Shown in pieces: positions 1 to 12,500 of a DNA stretch of 64,000 nt. A program made the translations under genes and the position numbers. Source of the stretch: Liquidambar formosana (Eukaryota > Streptophyta > Magnoliopsida > Saxifragales > Altingiaceae). The notes beneath the pieces are model-generated. The model made no database searches. It was not told where the DNA came from and worked only from the letters and a program-made list of their open reading frames with translations. Numbering within the stretch: position 1 is the stretch's first letter; every line of letters begins with the position of its first letter. Where the stretch lies: contig CM077833.1 of the NCBI GenBank assembly GCA_039720395.1, positions 12,337,133-12,401,132 on the forward strand. The letters run 5' to 3'.

Positions 1-2350
1 GCCCTTCCCCCATTGCTAGGCATTCCTCTTTCTCTGTCATCAATTGGTGCATAAATAGCTAGCACCAATTACACATTCAAAATTTCCATTTTTATTCATC
101 ACTACCACCAAAATAACCTTTTCACCACTAGTAGAATTATTTTTTATGAACATATCGATCTTCATTCCACACATATGCCACCTGATAGCCCATTCAATTT
201 TTCCCACTCCCACCCTATATTTTTGTGACCCCAAATATGCCTCATACACTAATCATTTATCGATTTTAATTTTATTTATTGAATGCAAAATACGTCTACT
301 TTCTTCCCCCTCAACAAACTTTGTAGCATTCTTTTCTTAACCTTATTCTCCTTACCCCTTACATTCCAATATAGTATCTTAATTCTCATTATCCCCCCCC
401 CCCCATACACACCCTTCGAGCCTCCCACCCTTCATGAATCTTCTTTACTCATGCTCAATCTCATTCACCTTCTTTCATTCTTTCCTATTCTCTTTTTTCC
501 ATATTTATCAATTTCCCTACAATTTCCTATTCATTACCCTCACATCCATTCCCTACCATTTTCCTTAAATTCTAGGTTTCCTTTGTTTCTTCTAAAATGA
601 ACTTATTCCACTCCACATTACTCGAATCTGATCACCACCTCAATCTTCTTCTCTTTCTTTGTCACACTCAAAATTAAAGAGCCAGGATCAAATGTAATTA
701 AAATGGATTTAATTTAATAAAAATGGTTAAATAAGTATGGGTGGTATATAAAAATTTTCAAAGTATATAAAATTTTTTGCATAACCCATCCGTATATGGA
801 TCATATCTTCAAAATCGATCTATGTCATGTTATAACCATTTATACGAAATAAATTGCAACCATCCACTTGTGGTATCCTAACATGCATCATAATCCACAT
901 AGTAACCAATCATTAACAAATTTAAAAAAAAAAAGGGAGGGGGGTTTATAATCACATTACATCTCCCAAGGCCTTTGGCCAAACCAAATCCAAATTAAAT
1001 ACATATTCCACAAAATTATCCAAATAAAATATAGCTTAATTTCCATCAAGATTTATTCATCTAGAGCATGCATGCATCCATCCACGCATAGTAGCATAAC
1101 CTAATTCGTATCTCCCATCTCTAGTAATATCTGAAAACATGTTAGGGAAATAGGGGTAAATTCAACCACTCAGTAGATACAATTTTCATAATGATAAACC
1201 AAGGCACGATAATAACAAAACCAAGTATCATACTAAAAATATATACTAATCACATATATATGTCATTTATTAAATACCAGTTATATCATAATGCAAATGT
1301 AGAATGCCATGCATGTGACTCCCATGCCTAATTTAATTATTCTATTAATTACCAAGCTTTCCTTGAAGGGGCATCACGCACAAAATAAGGGGAGTGGCTC
1401 ATCGCCAAAATTCAGGACAACACCTTAGTAGCCTAGGACTATTGGAGGGGGGACACATAACTGTAATTCCAACTCCAATAACCCTTTATTTTTTTTTGCA
1501 AAAAAGAAAAAAAAAAGTTATTAAATCAATTTTCAATGCATTGTTATACCAACAGAAAATGAGATATGGTTATGCCAACCAAAGTAATATCCCCATAAAA
1601 TAACAAAATAAGATCTGAAACATAATTTAACCATTTTAATTGTTGTGCATTTCAACTCATATAATTGTTCTAAAAATTACAGAAAATGAAACATCCAAAT
1701 ATTTCACATAATTATTCCAAAAACTATATAATAAGGATAAACTTACCAAACACGTATTTATGATTCTACTGACAAAATCAAAATTAAAACCTATGTCTAA
1801 AAATGTAAATTTAATTTGTACCCATTACATGTAAACCTTACATATACATATTTAACCCAAAATATATAGAATATAATTGGTCATGTTACAAACATACATA
1901 AAAAGTGAAAAATATGCCCCTCATTATCACAACTATGATTTAAAATCATGAAAATTGCATTGATTTAAAATCACAAAAATTGCACCTACCTTATGATGGA
2001 TGTATGAAAAATGCAACCTTGTTGTGGATGTGTAAATCCAAGCCTACGATACACATGGAAGATCCCAAATGTAAGTTCTAACTTCAAAGCTTCACATCCA
2101 TCCAACCCTTTCTATCTCTCTTTCTCTCTAACTCTATCTTTCTCCCTCTCTCTCTCTAAAACATGTAGAGATAGAACACTGATATGGAGTGAGAATGGTG
2201 CCTCAATTCCTAACCTTGTTTTATCTGTTTTGGGCACTGAGGTTATTCACTTCTTTAACTTAACTCCAAATAAAAACATATATCCATAACGATGCCTCAA
2301 TTCCTAACCTTGGCTTGATTTTGGAAGCCATCTCTTTCAGTAGTTTTCTT
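1..2350. other. AT-rich, repeat-like non-coding region
   Basis: No credible coding exon is seen. Bases 283-600 are pyrimidine-rich. Read on the minus strand, about 640-1900 has the layout of the LTRs elsewhere in this window (an ACTGAGTGGTTGAATTTACC-like block before a splice-like CAG), so a degenerate minus-strand LTR is likely. No ends or TSD could be fixed. The most 5' exons of the MBD gene might lie here or further left. Confidence -1.
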
Positions 2351-4421
2351 TGTGAGGGCCCAAGGCTTGATTCGTGAGAATTTTGGGTTAGGAGGTGTTG
2401 AGGTATGCTTTGGGGAGGCATATACCTCTTTTTGTGCATATTGAGTGATTTGGTCGACTGTGGGTTGTTTTGGTCGATTATATTGCAGACAGAATGTCAC
2501 GGTACTGTTCCTTAGGGAATTTTGGTCGACCATAGGTTGTTTTGGTCGACTATATTGCAGACAGAATGTCACGGTACTGTTCATTGGGGAGTTTTGGTCG
2601 ACTACTTCCTATTTGGTCGACCATAACGCACGAATTTTAGCTTAAAGTCCAGATTTTTATGGGATGAAAATACCATTTTACCCCTCATTTATTCTTCCTT
2701 TAAAACCTGGATTCTAGAGGGTTCTCACCCCTTGGCTCAGCCGATAGAAAGAGGGAGAGAGAGAAAGAAATAGAGGAAGAGAAGGAGAAGGGGTCGGAGG
2801 CTCGACGGCGGCTCGCCGGAGCACGGCAGCCTCGATCCGACGCCGGCGAGCTCGGAACTAGCGTATTTTGGCCTGATCTACGCATGTATGGTTGTGGATT
2901 TGCATTTATTCACTCTATTTTGAGGTAGGGGCATTTTCTCGTCTTAAATCATTGAAGCATGGGGTTTTGGGTTTAAATCATGTAAAAATACATGTATTTG
3001 GCATGCTTCGCATAAATATCATGCATGTGGGCATATTTTATGAGTTTTGATCAATTGTGGAAAATCTAGGGTTTCGTATTATACCCTAATTGGGTTATAT
3101 GCATGTTACATTTCAAACCCTCACATGATTTGGGATACCATGGGTTGGTTTTAAAACCTATTAAACTATTTTATGTAGTCAAAATGTTGGGGGTCACTTT
3201 TATATCAATGTTTTTAAAAACCACAATTTTGAAAAATGGTTGGAAAATGATTTATATGAATTATGGGGGTTATTTCATATGATTTAATTGTATAAACCTG
3301 TTATATGGTTTTCTTGGAAAATCTATATATAATTTTTCGGGTTATATGAGAATTATGAAATTGGTAAATGAAAAGATAAGTGGTGATGATATGGATATGG
3401 TGATGAGGGCTACTGGAGATAGGATTACTGCGGTCCCAAAGGAACGGGACGTCGTGCCGTGTCTTCCTATCCTTTAGTCCTAGGTTACGTGCCCGAATAT
3501 GAGGTTACTTTCTGGTCCAAGTAGGATCATAGTGTTTCCTCATGATGGGGTTACTTTCTAGACCAAGTAGGATCCATAGTGTTTCCCTTATTTTCCGCGC
3601 GCAAGGGCCCCGCATGACCTGGGGAGGATTTATCAGTTTGAAAGACTGATGTTATGGATTGCCAAATATGGCGGATGATGATTATTGGCTTATAAGGCCA
3701 TAATATGATATCTGAAAATGATGGATAATTCATTAGTAAAATGAGGATTTTGATAACCTCTTTAATAAGGAAAAAGGGGTGTGGGTATTAAATGATTTAA
3801 CTTTCGCAGTTTATTTCATTATAGCGTATCAATTTTATTTACTGGAAATTTATATCGCAAACTAATAATGGTTTTGCAGGGATTCTTTCAAAAGTATATA
3901 TATATATACACTATGGTTTTGAAAACCTCGGATTATTTTCAGGGAAAATGTTTTCCTACTGAGCGTGTAGCTCATACCCCCACAGTTTTTCTTGCAGGTC
4001 ATATTTTCAAAATAAAGCTTGACTTGGTTTTTGGGAAGCACATCAACATGCTTGCACTCATATAGAGAAATCATTGTATTTTTATTTCGGCTAGAAGCCT
4101 AGGCATGTATTAATTTCAATTCATGGCCTGTAATAATTAATTTGTAGTGAGATGGACTTAATGGGACCTATGTGGCTATGATGCAGCCTTTAATTTATTT
4201 ATTTGGAATATTGTGTGGATGGTTGGAAATTATTATAAATGTGTTTTCTACAGGTTTTATGGTTAGTCGATAACTTGGTATGTCCTATTTACAAACGGGA
4301 CCATGCCGGATTTTCTAAAAATGTTTTCAAAAGAATTATTATTAATAAACCTCCACCAAAATTGGCTTTAAAATTTATTTTCTTACTATATAACTAACGG
4401 TCCCCATTTCGGGTCGTTACA
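2351..4421 (+). mobile_element. Solo LTR, TGTAACGACCC-type family, TSD TTCTT
   Basis: It starts TGTGAGGGCCC and ends GGGTCGTTACA, with TG...CA termini. A 5-bp direct repeat TTCTT flanks it (2346-2350, 4422-4426), and the flanking text reads continuously across it. No coding capacity and no second LTR, so a solo LTR left by LTR-LTR recombination is the simplest reading. It contains a 72-bp tandem duplication. It shares with the LTR at 45567-47297 a TACTGCGGTCCCA block and a GTCGATAACTT...ATGCCGGATTTTC block. Confidence -1.
2471..2614 (+). repeat. 72-bp tandem duplication inside solo LTR
   Basis: Two near-identical copies start TGGTCGAttatattgcag at 2471 and TGGTCGActatattgcag at 2543 (period 72). 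They share the block agaatgtcacggtactgttc. TTTGGTCGAC recurs within and beside them. Confidence -1.
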
Positions 4422-4426
4422 TTCTT

Positions 4427-5200
4427 TCACCTTAAGATTGACTTCATGTAATTTGAAACCTGCTTTCCCATTTTGGGTGATGAGATTATTGGTTGTTCAT
4501 TTCAAAAACTTCACTCTATCTAAAATTCCTAGTTAGGGCTCGGTTTTGGGTGCAATCACTTCTAATAGTTTTCTTTCATCTTAGATGTTGTAACTGGTTT
4601 TGTATCATTTGAGCCTTGTTTTCTTGTTCTGGGCACCAAGGTTCTTCACTTGCATAATTATATGTAACAATACTAATGATCTAATCGTGCCTCGATTCTT
4701 AACAAGAGAGTGGTTTTCGATGTTGTCAGTTCTGATAGTTGTCTTTCACCCTACCCTAAGTGGTGGAACTTCTCATGCCATTTGAACCCAATTTGACCAT
4801 TTTGAGAGTCATTGCTAACTGCAGGATGAGAAGTACTGGGGTCAATAGTATTACAATTGGGATAGAGAAAGGTTCTCATTGGATTAAGACTTGAGTACCC
4901 GTGCATTGCTCATCGTTCTTGGATCCATGTTTTTCACAAGATGAAGGTATTTGGTAGGAAGTTTGGTTTCTACTCCTTCCAACTATTGGTGTATAAAAGG
5001 ACAAAAGGATTGGTGATTAGGAGCTTTAACTTGTAAGGTGCCTCCAGATTTAAAAAAGTGGAATTTACAAAGGGATATATCTTCTTTGTATTTGGCCATT
5101 AAGGCTTGACGTGATTTCATGCCGGTAGTAGTTGGTGAAAGTTTGATTACACATATCCACAACCGAAAGGGGATTTACCAAATGAATGGTGGCTGTATTT
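4427..5200 (+). other. Degenerate repeated modules, non-coding
   Basis: A module around gcctcaattcctaacc...agttttctttcacctt occurs in about three diverged forms (2205-2350 continued at 4427, 4530-4590, 4685-4760). No conserved domain was recognised. It could be a worn LINE body upstream of the poly(A) tail at 5402-5420. Confidence -1.
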
Positions 5201-5420
5201 TTTTGTTTTTTTTTTTTTTTTGGGTCTTTTTTGTTGGTTTTAGTGGGGGGTTTAGGTCTGGTGTTTGGCTTTGGCGTCTTCCAGATGCTGATCTTCTTTT
5301 AGTTTGTTTGGGGGTTCTTGTATGCTGTTTACATGGTGGGGTTTTGCCTGATGTACCCTTTTCTCTTATCAATATAATTTTACCTTTTGCTGATCCAAAA
5401 CCAAAAAAAAAAAAAAAAAA
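5201..5420 (+). mobile_element. LINE-type 3' tail with poly(A)
   Basis: A G/T-rich stretch with ctttttatcaatataa-like text ends in a run of A (5402-5420), as in the 3' ends of plant LINEs. No reverse-transcriptase motif is readable upstream, so only the tail is called. Confidence -1.
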
Positions 5421-6428
5421 AACTGTGATTATAAACCAAATAGCTAATCCCATGCATGCTAATATTAAATCGCTAATAGAGTAGAGCAAATAAAAATGAA
5501 TTCAATTAACCAATTCAAAAAAATGTGCCAGAGATATACCCTTTAAATTAATTGAAGACCCTACACAAAAATAAATCACAATTGCACACGCTTTTCTTTA
5601 TAGAAAACCCCTCTAGGAAAAATCATGGGATCTACTTTAGCCTAACTATTACACTATGAAGTTGAAATTTTATAGGACTCGACAAACCATAATAACAAAT
5701 TCGAACTCCACGATTTTTAGTTGTTAATTAGCATCGTCCAGCAAACACCACAAAGCTCTGTCTAAGGAATCCTTCAAAGACTAACATGCACTTGACCCAG
5801 TACAGGTTATGAATAACCACGAAGGTTCGTCTATGAAATGCCAATGTACACTTTTTCATTACAGGTTATGAAACATAGAAGTTAATTAAAGTGAAAAAAA
5901 TCAAATAAATAATGACAAAATAATTACTAATAGGTGTTGATAGAAGGCACACTGATGTTAAAGCAATGTAATTATGATAAACTTCAGTTTATATGACTCA
6001 TGCAATTGAAAATTTGTCTTAGTTCTACACCAAATGGTAAGATATTTTACAAAATAATTGTAACTACGTTTGTTGTTGTCAAAATTTATGATATGCAAAT
6101 TATGTTTAACACTAAATGAAAGGTACAATTGTGAAAAAAATAAAATAAATAGAAACCGGTACTTTTGTTGGTCATCGATTATCATATTTCAACTGAAATT
6201 TCTTACTAAAATTCTAAACACAGAAAGAATAATAAGTCTTGATTTTACATTGCATGTGTAGCTCTACCAAAATCAATATTTCTGCAAGTAGGCCCATTAG
6301 TACATGTTACTGCCTTTGTTATGACATATATAATTAAGTTGATCGTTATCTAGCAAATTTAACTAAAGCAGGCTAAAATTTATAACATTTGGTAACATCA
6401 TTAATAGCAATATTTTCATATACAACAG
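5421..6428. other. AT-rich sequence upstream of first visible MBD exon
   Basis: It ends in an acceptor (ACAACAG) and is probably an intron of the MBD gene. No exon or recognisable repeat was found in it. Confidence -1.
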
Positions 6429-6566
6429 GATTATTCAACTACAGAATCGAAAGCACTAGTACCATTTCAAAATAATCAAGAAGCAACATTAGATGTGATT
6501 GACGCAACTCCGCTTTCAGTTAGAAGGCCAGAAGATGCTATCCCTAAGATGATGGGAAAGGGCAAG
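6429..6566 (+). CDS. MBD gene, internal exon (first visible)
   Basis: Bounded by an ACAACAG acceptor and an AAG|GTAATC donor. It is 138 bp in phase 0, giving 46 residues starting [13 protein letters not shown] and ending MMGKGK. No known domain is seen; it reads as a polar linker before the MBD. Found by splice sites and open frame rather than by a long ORF. Confidence -1.
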
Positions 6567-9500
6567 GTAATCCTTTTCTTGATTTTTGTGTTAAAAGATT
6601 TTATTGCTATTGAATGTTGGAAAACACTCATTAATTAATTAGTTCATGTTTGTAAAAGATTTCGTTTATTTATGTTTTCACGTCTTTGTTAAACTGGGTC
6701 ATTAATTTCTCTTGATGGGGAGAATTTAGGTGCTAGGTTACTTCTATTGTTTGTCACCTGAGAAGTATAGACACTCTCTTCGGAAAAACATCTTTTTTTT
6801 CCATCTTTTTACTTTGTTTTCTTCGTCTTCTTTTTCATTTTTGTCCTATCAATGAATCACTCCGCTAAGGTTTTTTTTTTTTCTTTTGATTTTTTACCCC
6901 AATCCTCTATTAACAATCCCAATATTATTAAGATGAAACAAAAAGAGAGGAGTACAAAATGAAAAGAAAAATCAAAATCAAACAATTAATTGTCTGGTCT
7001 TTGGCTTACAGGTGCCACAATTAAGCCACAATCTAGCTCACTAGGGTTTCCAAAAACAATACAAAAAATGCATTTTGAATGATGGATGCCATGATGTAAA
7101 GCGACATGATATTATCTAGTTATATATATATAAGATATAATTTTTTAATAGCGTATCCATACTGTGTCAATTCTAGATTTCGAGGATTTGTTGTGTGAAC
7201 GTGTCTGTGTCATGTCATATACGTGTCGCCTATCGGTCAGTGTCCGTGCTTCTTTCTAGCATTTTTCTTTAATTTATCACTTTAAAAAAAAAAAATTGTC
7301 AACATGGTTCAGTTAATATAAGTTCTAGTGGCTTTGCCATATTGACATGATATTTTTTTTAAGCATTAAATGAACACATGGAGAAAATTTAATTGCAAAT
7401 GAAAACTAGTTTTCTTACTTGTTGTGAATAACCCATATCCAACTTAAATATACCATCAGATTAATCAAGAGACATTACATTATATAAAAGTAACGATTAC
7501 CTGATTCATATTCTATTTTTTATCGTATTGTTTATAATCTCATATGTGTCCATGAAGCAGCAGGTAACATCTTCCCTTACAGAAGAACAAGTGACTGATC
7601 AAAATTTGAGTCAATTATCAAAGTCTGAGCGGGAACAAGGATGGCATGTTGAGCATAGACAACGCAAAAATGGGAAATTTGATAAGGTGATGTAGTTATT
7701 TTGTTTTTATTTTTTCCTGTCTTGAAAATTTTTGCACTATCTACAGCATGCATAATTTTTTATTTTTTATTTTTTTTTTTTGATGGGCAAAGAAGGTCTT
7801 ATTAAATGAAAGAGAAACAAGAACAACAGAACCCCAAGTACAGCCTCTTAACCTCCAAACTAAAAAAGCCCATCTTAAACAAACGAGACCACAACAAAAA
7901 ACCCAACACAAAGAAGCAAAAACCACAACAAAGAACCCCAACACTAAGATACAATGCCCAATAGCACTAAGATACAAAGAGCTCCACACCAAGGCACTGA
8001 CGAGGAAATAAAAGGTAAAAGACAACTTTGAGAAGATTAAAACCCAAGAAACATCAAAACTTGAACACAAAAAAGCCATCCAAAAAACAGCAGCACATCC
8101 AATAAATAGCAGCATGAGAGCTGAGCAAGGCATAATGAGAATTACATCCAGGCAATAAAAGGCACCAGCCTTTCAACTCCACTCTTGGCTAACTAGTCCG
8201 CCATACAATTTACTTCCCTTGTTTGGTGACGAAACACAACAACTTTGCAAAACTCCATCAAAGAGGAAATTTCATTGAGAATGAACTTGTATTTCCATAC
8301 CTTAGAGGATTTGTTGATCCAAGAAACAACTGTTAGGATTATGCCCTAGAGCCAATCAGAGAGATAATTGTTTAGGGATTAGGAATAATCATTTGATTTC
8401 ATTTATGCATGTCACATTTATTATTGATTTAATAAAAGGGCTTATTCTATTATGTATATATGCATCATTTATATTTACATAATATGTCCATGGAGTTAGA
8501 GTTGAGAATATGAAATTACAAAGGGTTGTAATTTTGAGACTATAAATATATCTCTGTACTAAACTCCTAAATCATTCCTAGTTGAAGGTTCACTATGATA
8601 GATAGTAATGAACCATAGGACTAGCACTTGTTAGTTTGACTCTATAGGAGGATAGTTAGTCTCAAGCTATTTGTGTGGAAACACTACAACCAACAAGTGG
8701 GTGCCTATTATAAGAATAGGTACACTGAATGTGACCAAAGATATGAGATAAACTGAATGGAGTTTTAACTTGCCTGTCAATCAGTTTCTCATTGTTATAG
8801 TGGTACAAGTAATCCTTAGACCTGAGACACCATGGTTGTCTTATGCATGTAACTTTAGAAGTTTGATAACACTAAGTGCAGATCCTATTCAGGGGTCTGT
8901 AAGGGTGTTCATTGGCCCTACTGCTATGTGTGTGAAGGCATGTGAGTGATCAACAAGGAATCCATCACTCTCAGGAAAAAGGGAGTGAATGTCTCATATA
9001 GCATTCATTGAATATAACTCATTAAATCCATGGGCCCATGGTAGTATGAATATGGAAAGGAGTTTCCATAAGTTCATCATTGAGTTGATATTAATGAATG
9101 AGTATAAAGTAATTGAACTAGGGACTTGACAGACTTCCATGTCCTATTAGTTCAATTGGAGACATTGTGTTGATGGAAGGATGTAATTGTAACCTGTAAA
9201 CTATAACAGAAAGGTTCTTTGTAAATGACTATTCACCTCATTAAGAACCACACCATGAGCCATATGCTAGGTGTTACTCATGGTTAGTAGAAGCCCTAAT
9301 TGATATAAATGAGTTATAATTAATTAGGGAATTAAAAGGAGTTTCAATTAGGCCCTCTAATGGAAAGTATTCCATTGTGTACAACATGTGCTATACCTAC
9401 TACTTGATGATGTGAACCCAATGGGTCACACACTGATCATGCTATGAGAGCTTGAATGTTTATGAGAGAAAGGGCATAAGTGAATAAAAGAATTGTTCTT

Positions 9501-12500
9501 AAGGAGCAAATTTATATGGGATATAAATTAGAGGGGTTAAGTTGCAATTATGTATAATTTTAACTTAACTCATATGAGGAATAGGATTCCTTACTAAGGC
9601 TGGCCCTATTAGTGGAGGCTATTTAAGCCTCACATGTGATGTGATGACATCACTTGAATCATAATCACTCCTCCCGAGGGTTGGCCGAAATTCATAGGAG
9701 GCTCTCTCTCTCTCTCTTTCTTCTCCACCTCTAGCAACCATAAAGAAGAAGAAGGAAAGGACTTCAAACTTAAGCTAGGTGTGGATACCGTTGGAGGCAG
9801 TACACTTGGACTGCTCATTCATTGCTGCCCAGAGTTCAAGCTTGGAGCAAAAAGGAGAAGACAAGGCTTGGAAGATAAAGGAGAAGACTTTATCAGCTGT
9901 AAGTTATCATAACTCTCTTTGTAGTTGGGGTTTTGTTTTGTATTAAGCATAATTGGATTCATAGGATTGGGAATCGTAGGAAAATTTTTATTCTGCCTTT
10001 GTATGTTTTCTTCCCCATTCGATTCCCAACAACAACTACTAGAGAGTCCGATTCAATAATAAGGTCCTTTGCAGTCGCCCAAGCAGATTGGCTGAATATT
10101 CTCAACACTTCCCTTACTACTAGTAACTCAGCTAAATTAGAATCTACAATACCAACCAGACAAAAGAAAAGGCAAATAATAACACGAAGGTCGATCATCA
10201 AAACACCACCAATGCCACCCAAACCTAACTTACCTCTAGCAAAGCCATCAAGGTTGAACTTTAGAGAGCCAGAAGGAGGAGGTTGCCATATGATGCAGAC
10301 CGCATTGCGCGTTTAGCCTTGGAGTTCTTGGAGGAGATGGATCGTCGAGACGTTAAGCAGAGTGGCTATTTTTCACGTTTTGATAACCAGCCCAATTGAT
10401 TGGAGTTTCATGTCAATCGATTGGGAACTTGTTGGAATGTGATTTTTGCTTCTGTTGATTCCAATCGATTGGAATCTTTGCCAATTGATTGGGATGCGCT
10501 GAATACCAAAAATTTTAGCTTATTTCCTTTTTCTAGGCTTTATTTATTTTCCTTATTATTTGTTACTTTATTTAATTAGTTTCCTAGGAAGTTATTATTT
10601 ACTTGTCACTAGGAAGTTGTTATTTAATTGTCCTAGTAGAGTTAAGAAATTATTATTTATGTGTCCTAGTAGAATTATGTTTTTTTTATTAGTTCTCTAT
10701 ATAAAGGGATGTAAGCCTTTTGGCTGGAGGTGAAGACTTTGATTATTTTGATTAATAACATTGAGAGAGAGTTTTTCCTTTATTTTCCTACTTTCATGTT
10801 CTTGAGAGAATATTAAATGTGGTTGCCTACTATCTGGCATTATTCTTGCGACAATCAATGGATTGGTAGAAGCATGTTGATTAATTTGGTGAGATAGTCC
10901 CGACTGCATATTTTCCGCTGCATCAGTTGGTACCAAAGGCCAATTCGTTCTAGCCGTCATGCCAAGATGAAGAGGAGGACGTGCCAAAGGCTGTAAAGCC
11001 AATTTGGGAGAGGTGTTTACTCGCGAGGACATGGCCTGAATGCGACAAGAAATTTTAGACGAGCTACGAACCAAATTCAAAGGACAACATCTTGAAGGCA
11101 GACATGGTCATCGATTTTTGTCTCTACATTTTGTAGAAGTAGAGAGTGTTAGGAGTGAAAACAAGGATTCTGACACCAAACCCGTTCTGCGAGGGAGGCG
11201 CAAACCTAGAGGTAATAATGGTGAGTATCATAATTTTGAAAATGCTTATGCTGATTATATCCCACAAAGGATAAGGAGGCAAAGGGGCGAAGAGCCTAGG
11301 GTTGTAGATGATACTCGACAGTGGGAGAGTGTTATAAGGGTAGATATTCCAAAATTTTCAGGTACGTTGCAACCTAATGATAGAAGGGTTCCATTAGTGG
11401 AATGAATTTTTACTATGGAAGAAATGTTAGATTTCAAGGAGGTTCCTGATGATAGAAGGGTTCCATTAGTGGCTACTAGATTCGTATGAGAACTGCCTCT
11501 TAATGGCAAAAATTGAAGATAACCAGTAGTCGTCAAGAGAAGTTAAAAGTTAATTCGTGGGAGAAATTAAAGAAGCATCTGCATAGAGAGTTCTTACCAT
11601 ACAATTACACTAGAATGATGTACTAAAGGTTGCAAAATTTGTGGTAAGGAACTCGGATGGTTGATGAATACAGTACAAAATTTATAAATTGGTGTCTCAC
11701 AATGATTTAGCTAAAACAGAGTATCAATTGGTGTCTCGTTATATTGGAGGTTTGCACGATCAATTTTAAGATACTTTAAATTTATTTAATCCCTATTCTG
11801 TATGTATCAGATGCGCACCAAAGGGCTATGCAATTGGAGAAGCAATTCAACCGCAGGCATGGAGGATCACCATGGAGTGGTGGTAGTCAAAGTGCTCGCA
11901 TCCTGCCAACCCAAAATAAACCAATGCATGTGAAGAATCCAACACAGTCAGCACCAGCTGCTAGACCACCTGTTGGAGGTCAAACCCCTAGGGCGGCTAG
12001 ACCTAGCATTAGTGGTGTTCGTTGTTTCACGTGTGGTAAGTCCAAGCATCGCATGGTAGAGTGCAAAAAAGATGGGTGTTATAGTAAAGGGCTATTCGTA
12101 AAGAATGAAGAATGTGTGGGTGATCATGATTACGAAATTGAGGTGAGTCGCACTTTGATATGACTGAGGGTGACCATTCACCTGAAGAGCAAATTAAGAG
12201 AAACCAAGGGCAGTTACTTGTGGTGTGTAGAGCTTATTTCACTCCTAGAGAAGTCAATGGGGATGCGTGGCTTCATAGTAATATCTTTCAGTCAACATGC
12301 ACTATTGGCAGGAAGGTATGTAAATTTGTTGTCGATTCTCGAAGTTGCGAGAATGTAATTGCTAAGGAGGCTATCAGAAAATTGGAGTTAGCTATTGAGC
12401 AACATGCTAATCTTTACAAGCATTCATTGCTAAAGAAGGGTACAGAGGTAACTGTTTCAAAGCATTGCTTAGTTTCTTTCTCTATTAGCTCCACTTATAA

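Noticed and set aside
283..600. 105-codon open frame in the pyrimidine-rich start of the window
   Set aside because: Low-complexity Leu/Phe/Pro/Ser composition explained by CT-rich DNA; no domain and no splice context.
5119..5489. Open frames on both strands around the poly(A)/poly(T) tracts
   Set aside because: Poly-Phe and poly-Lys from T/A runs in a LINE tail; not coding.
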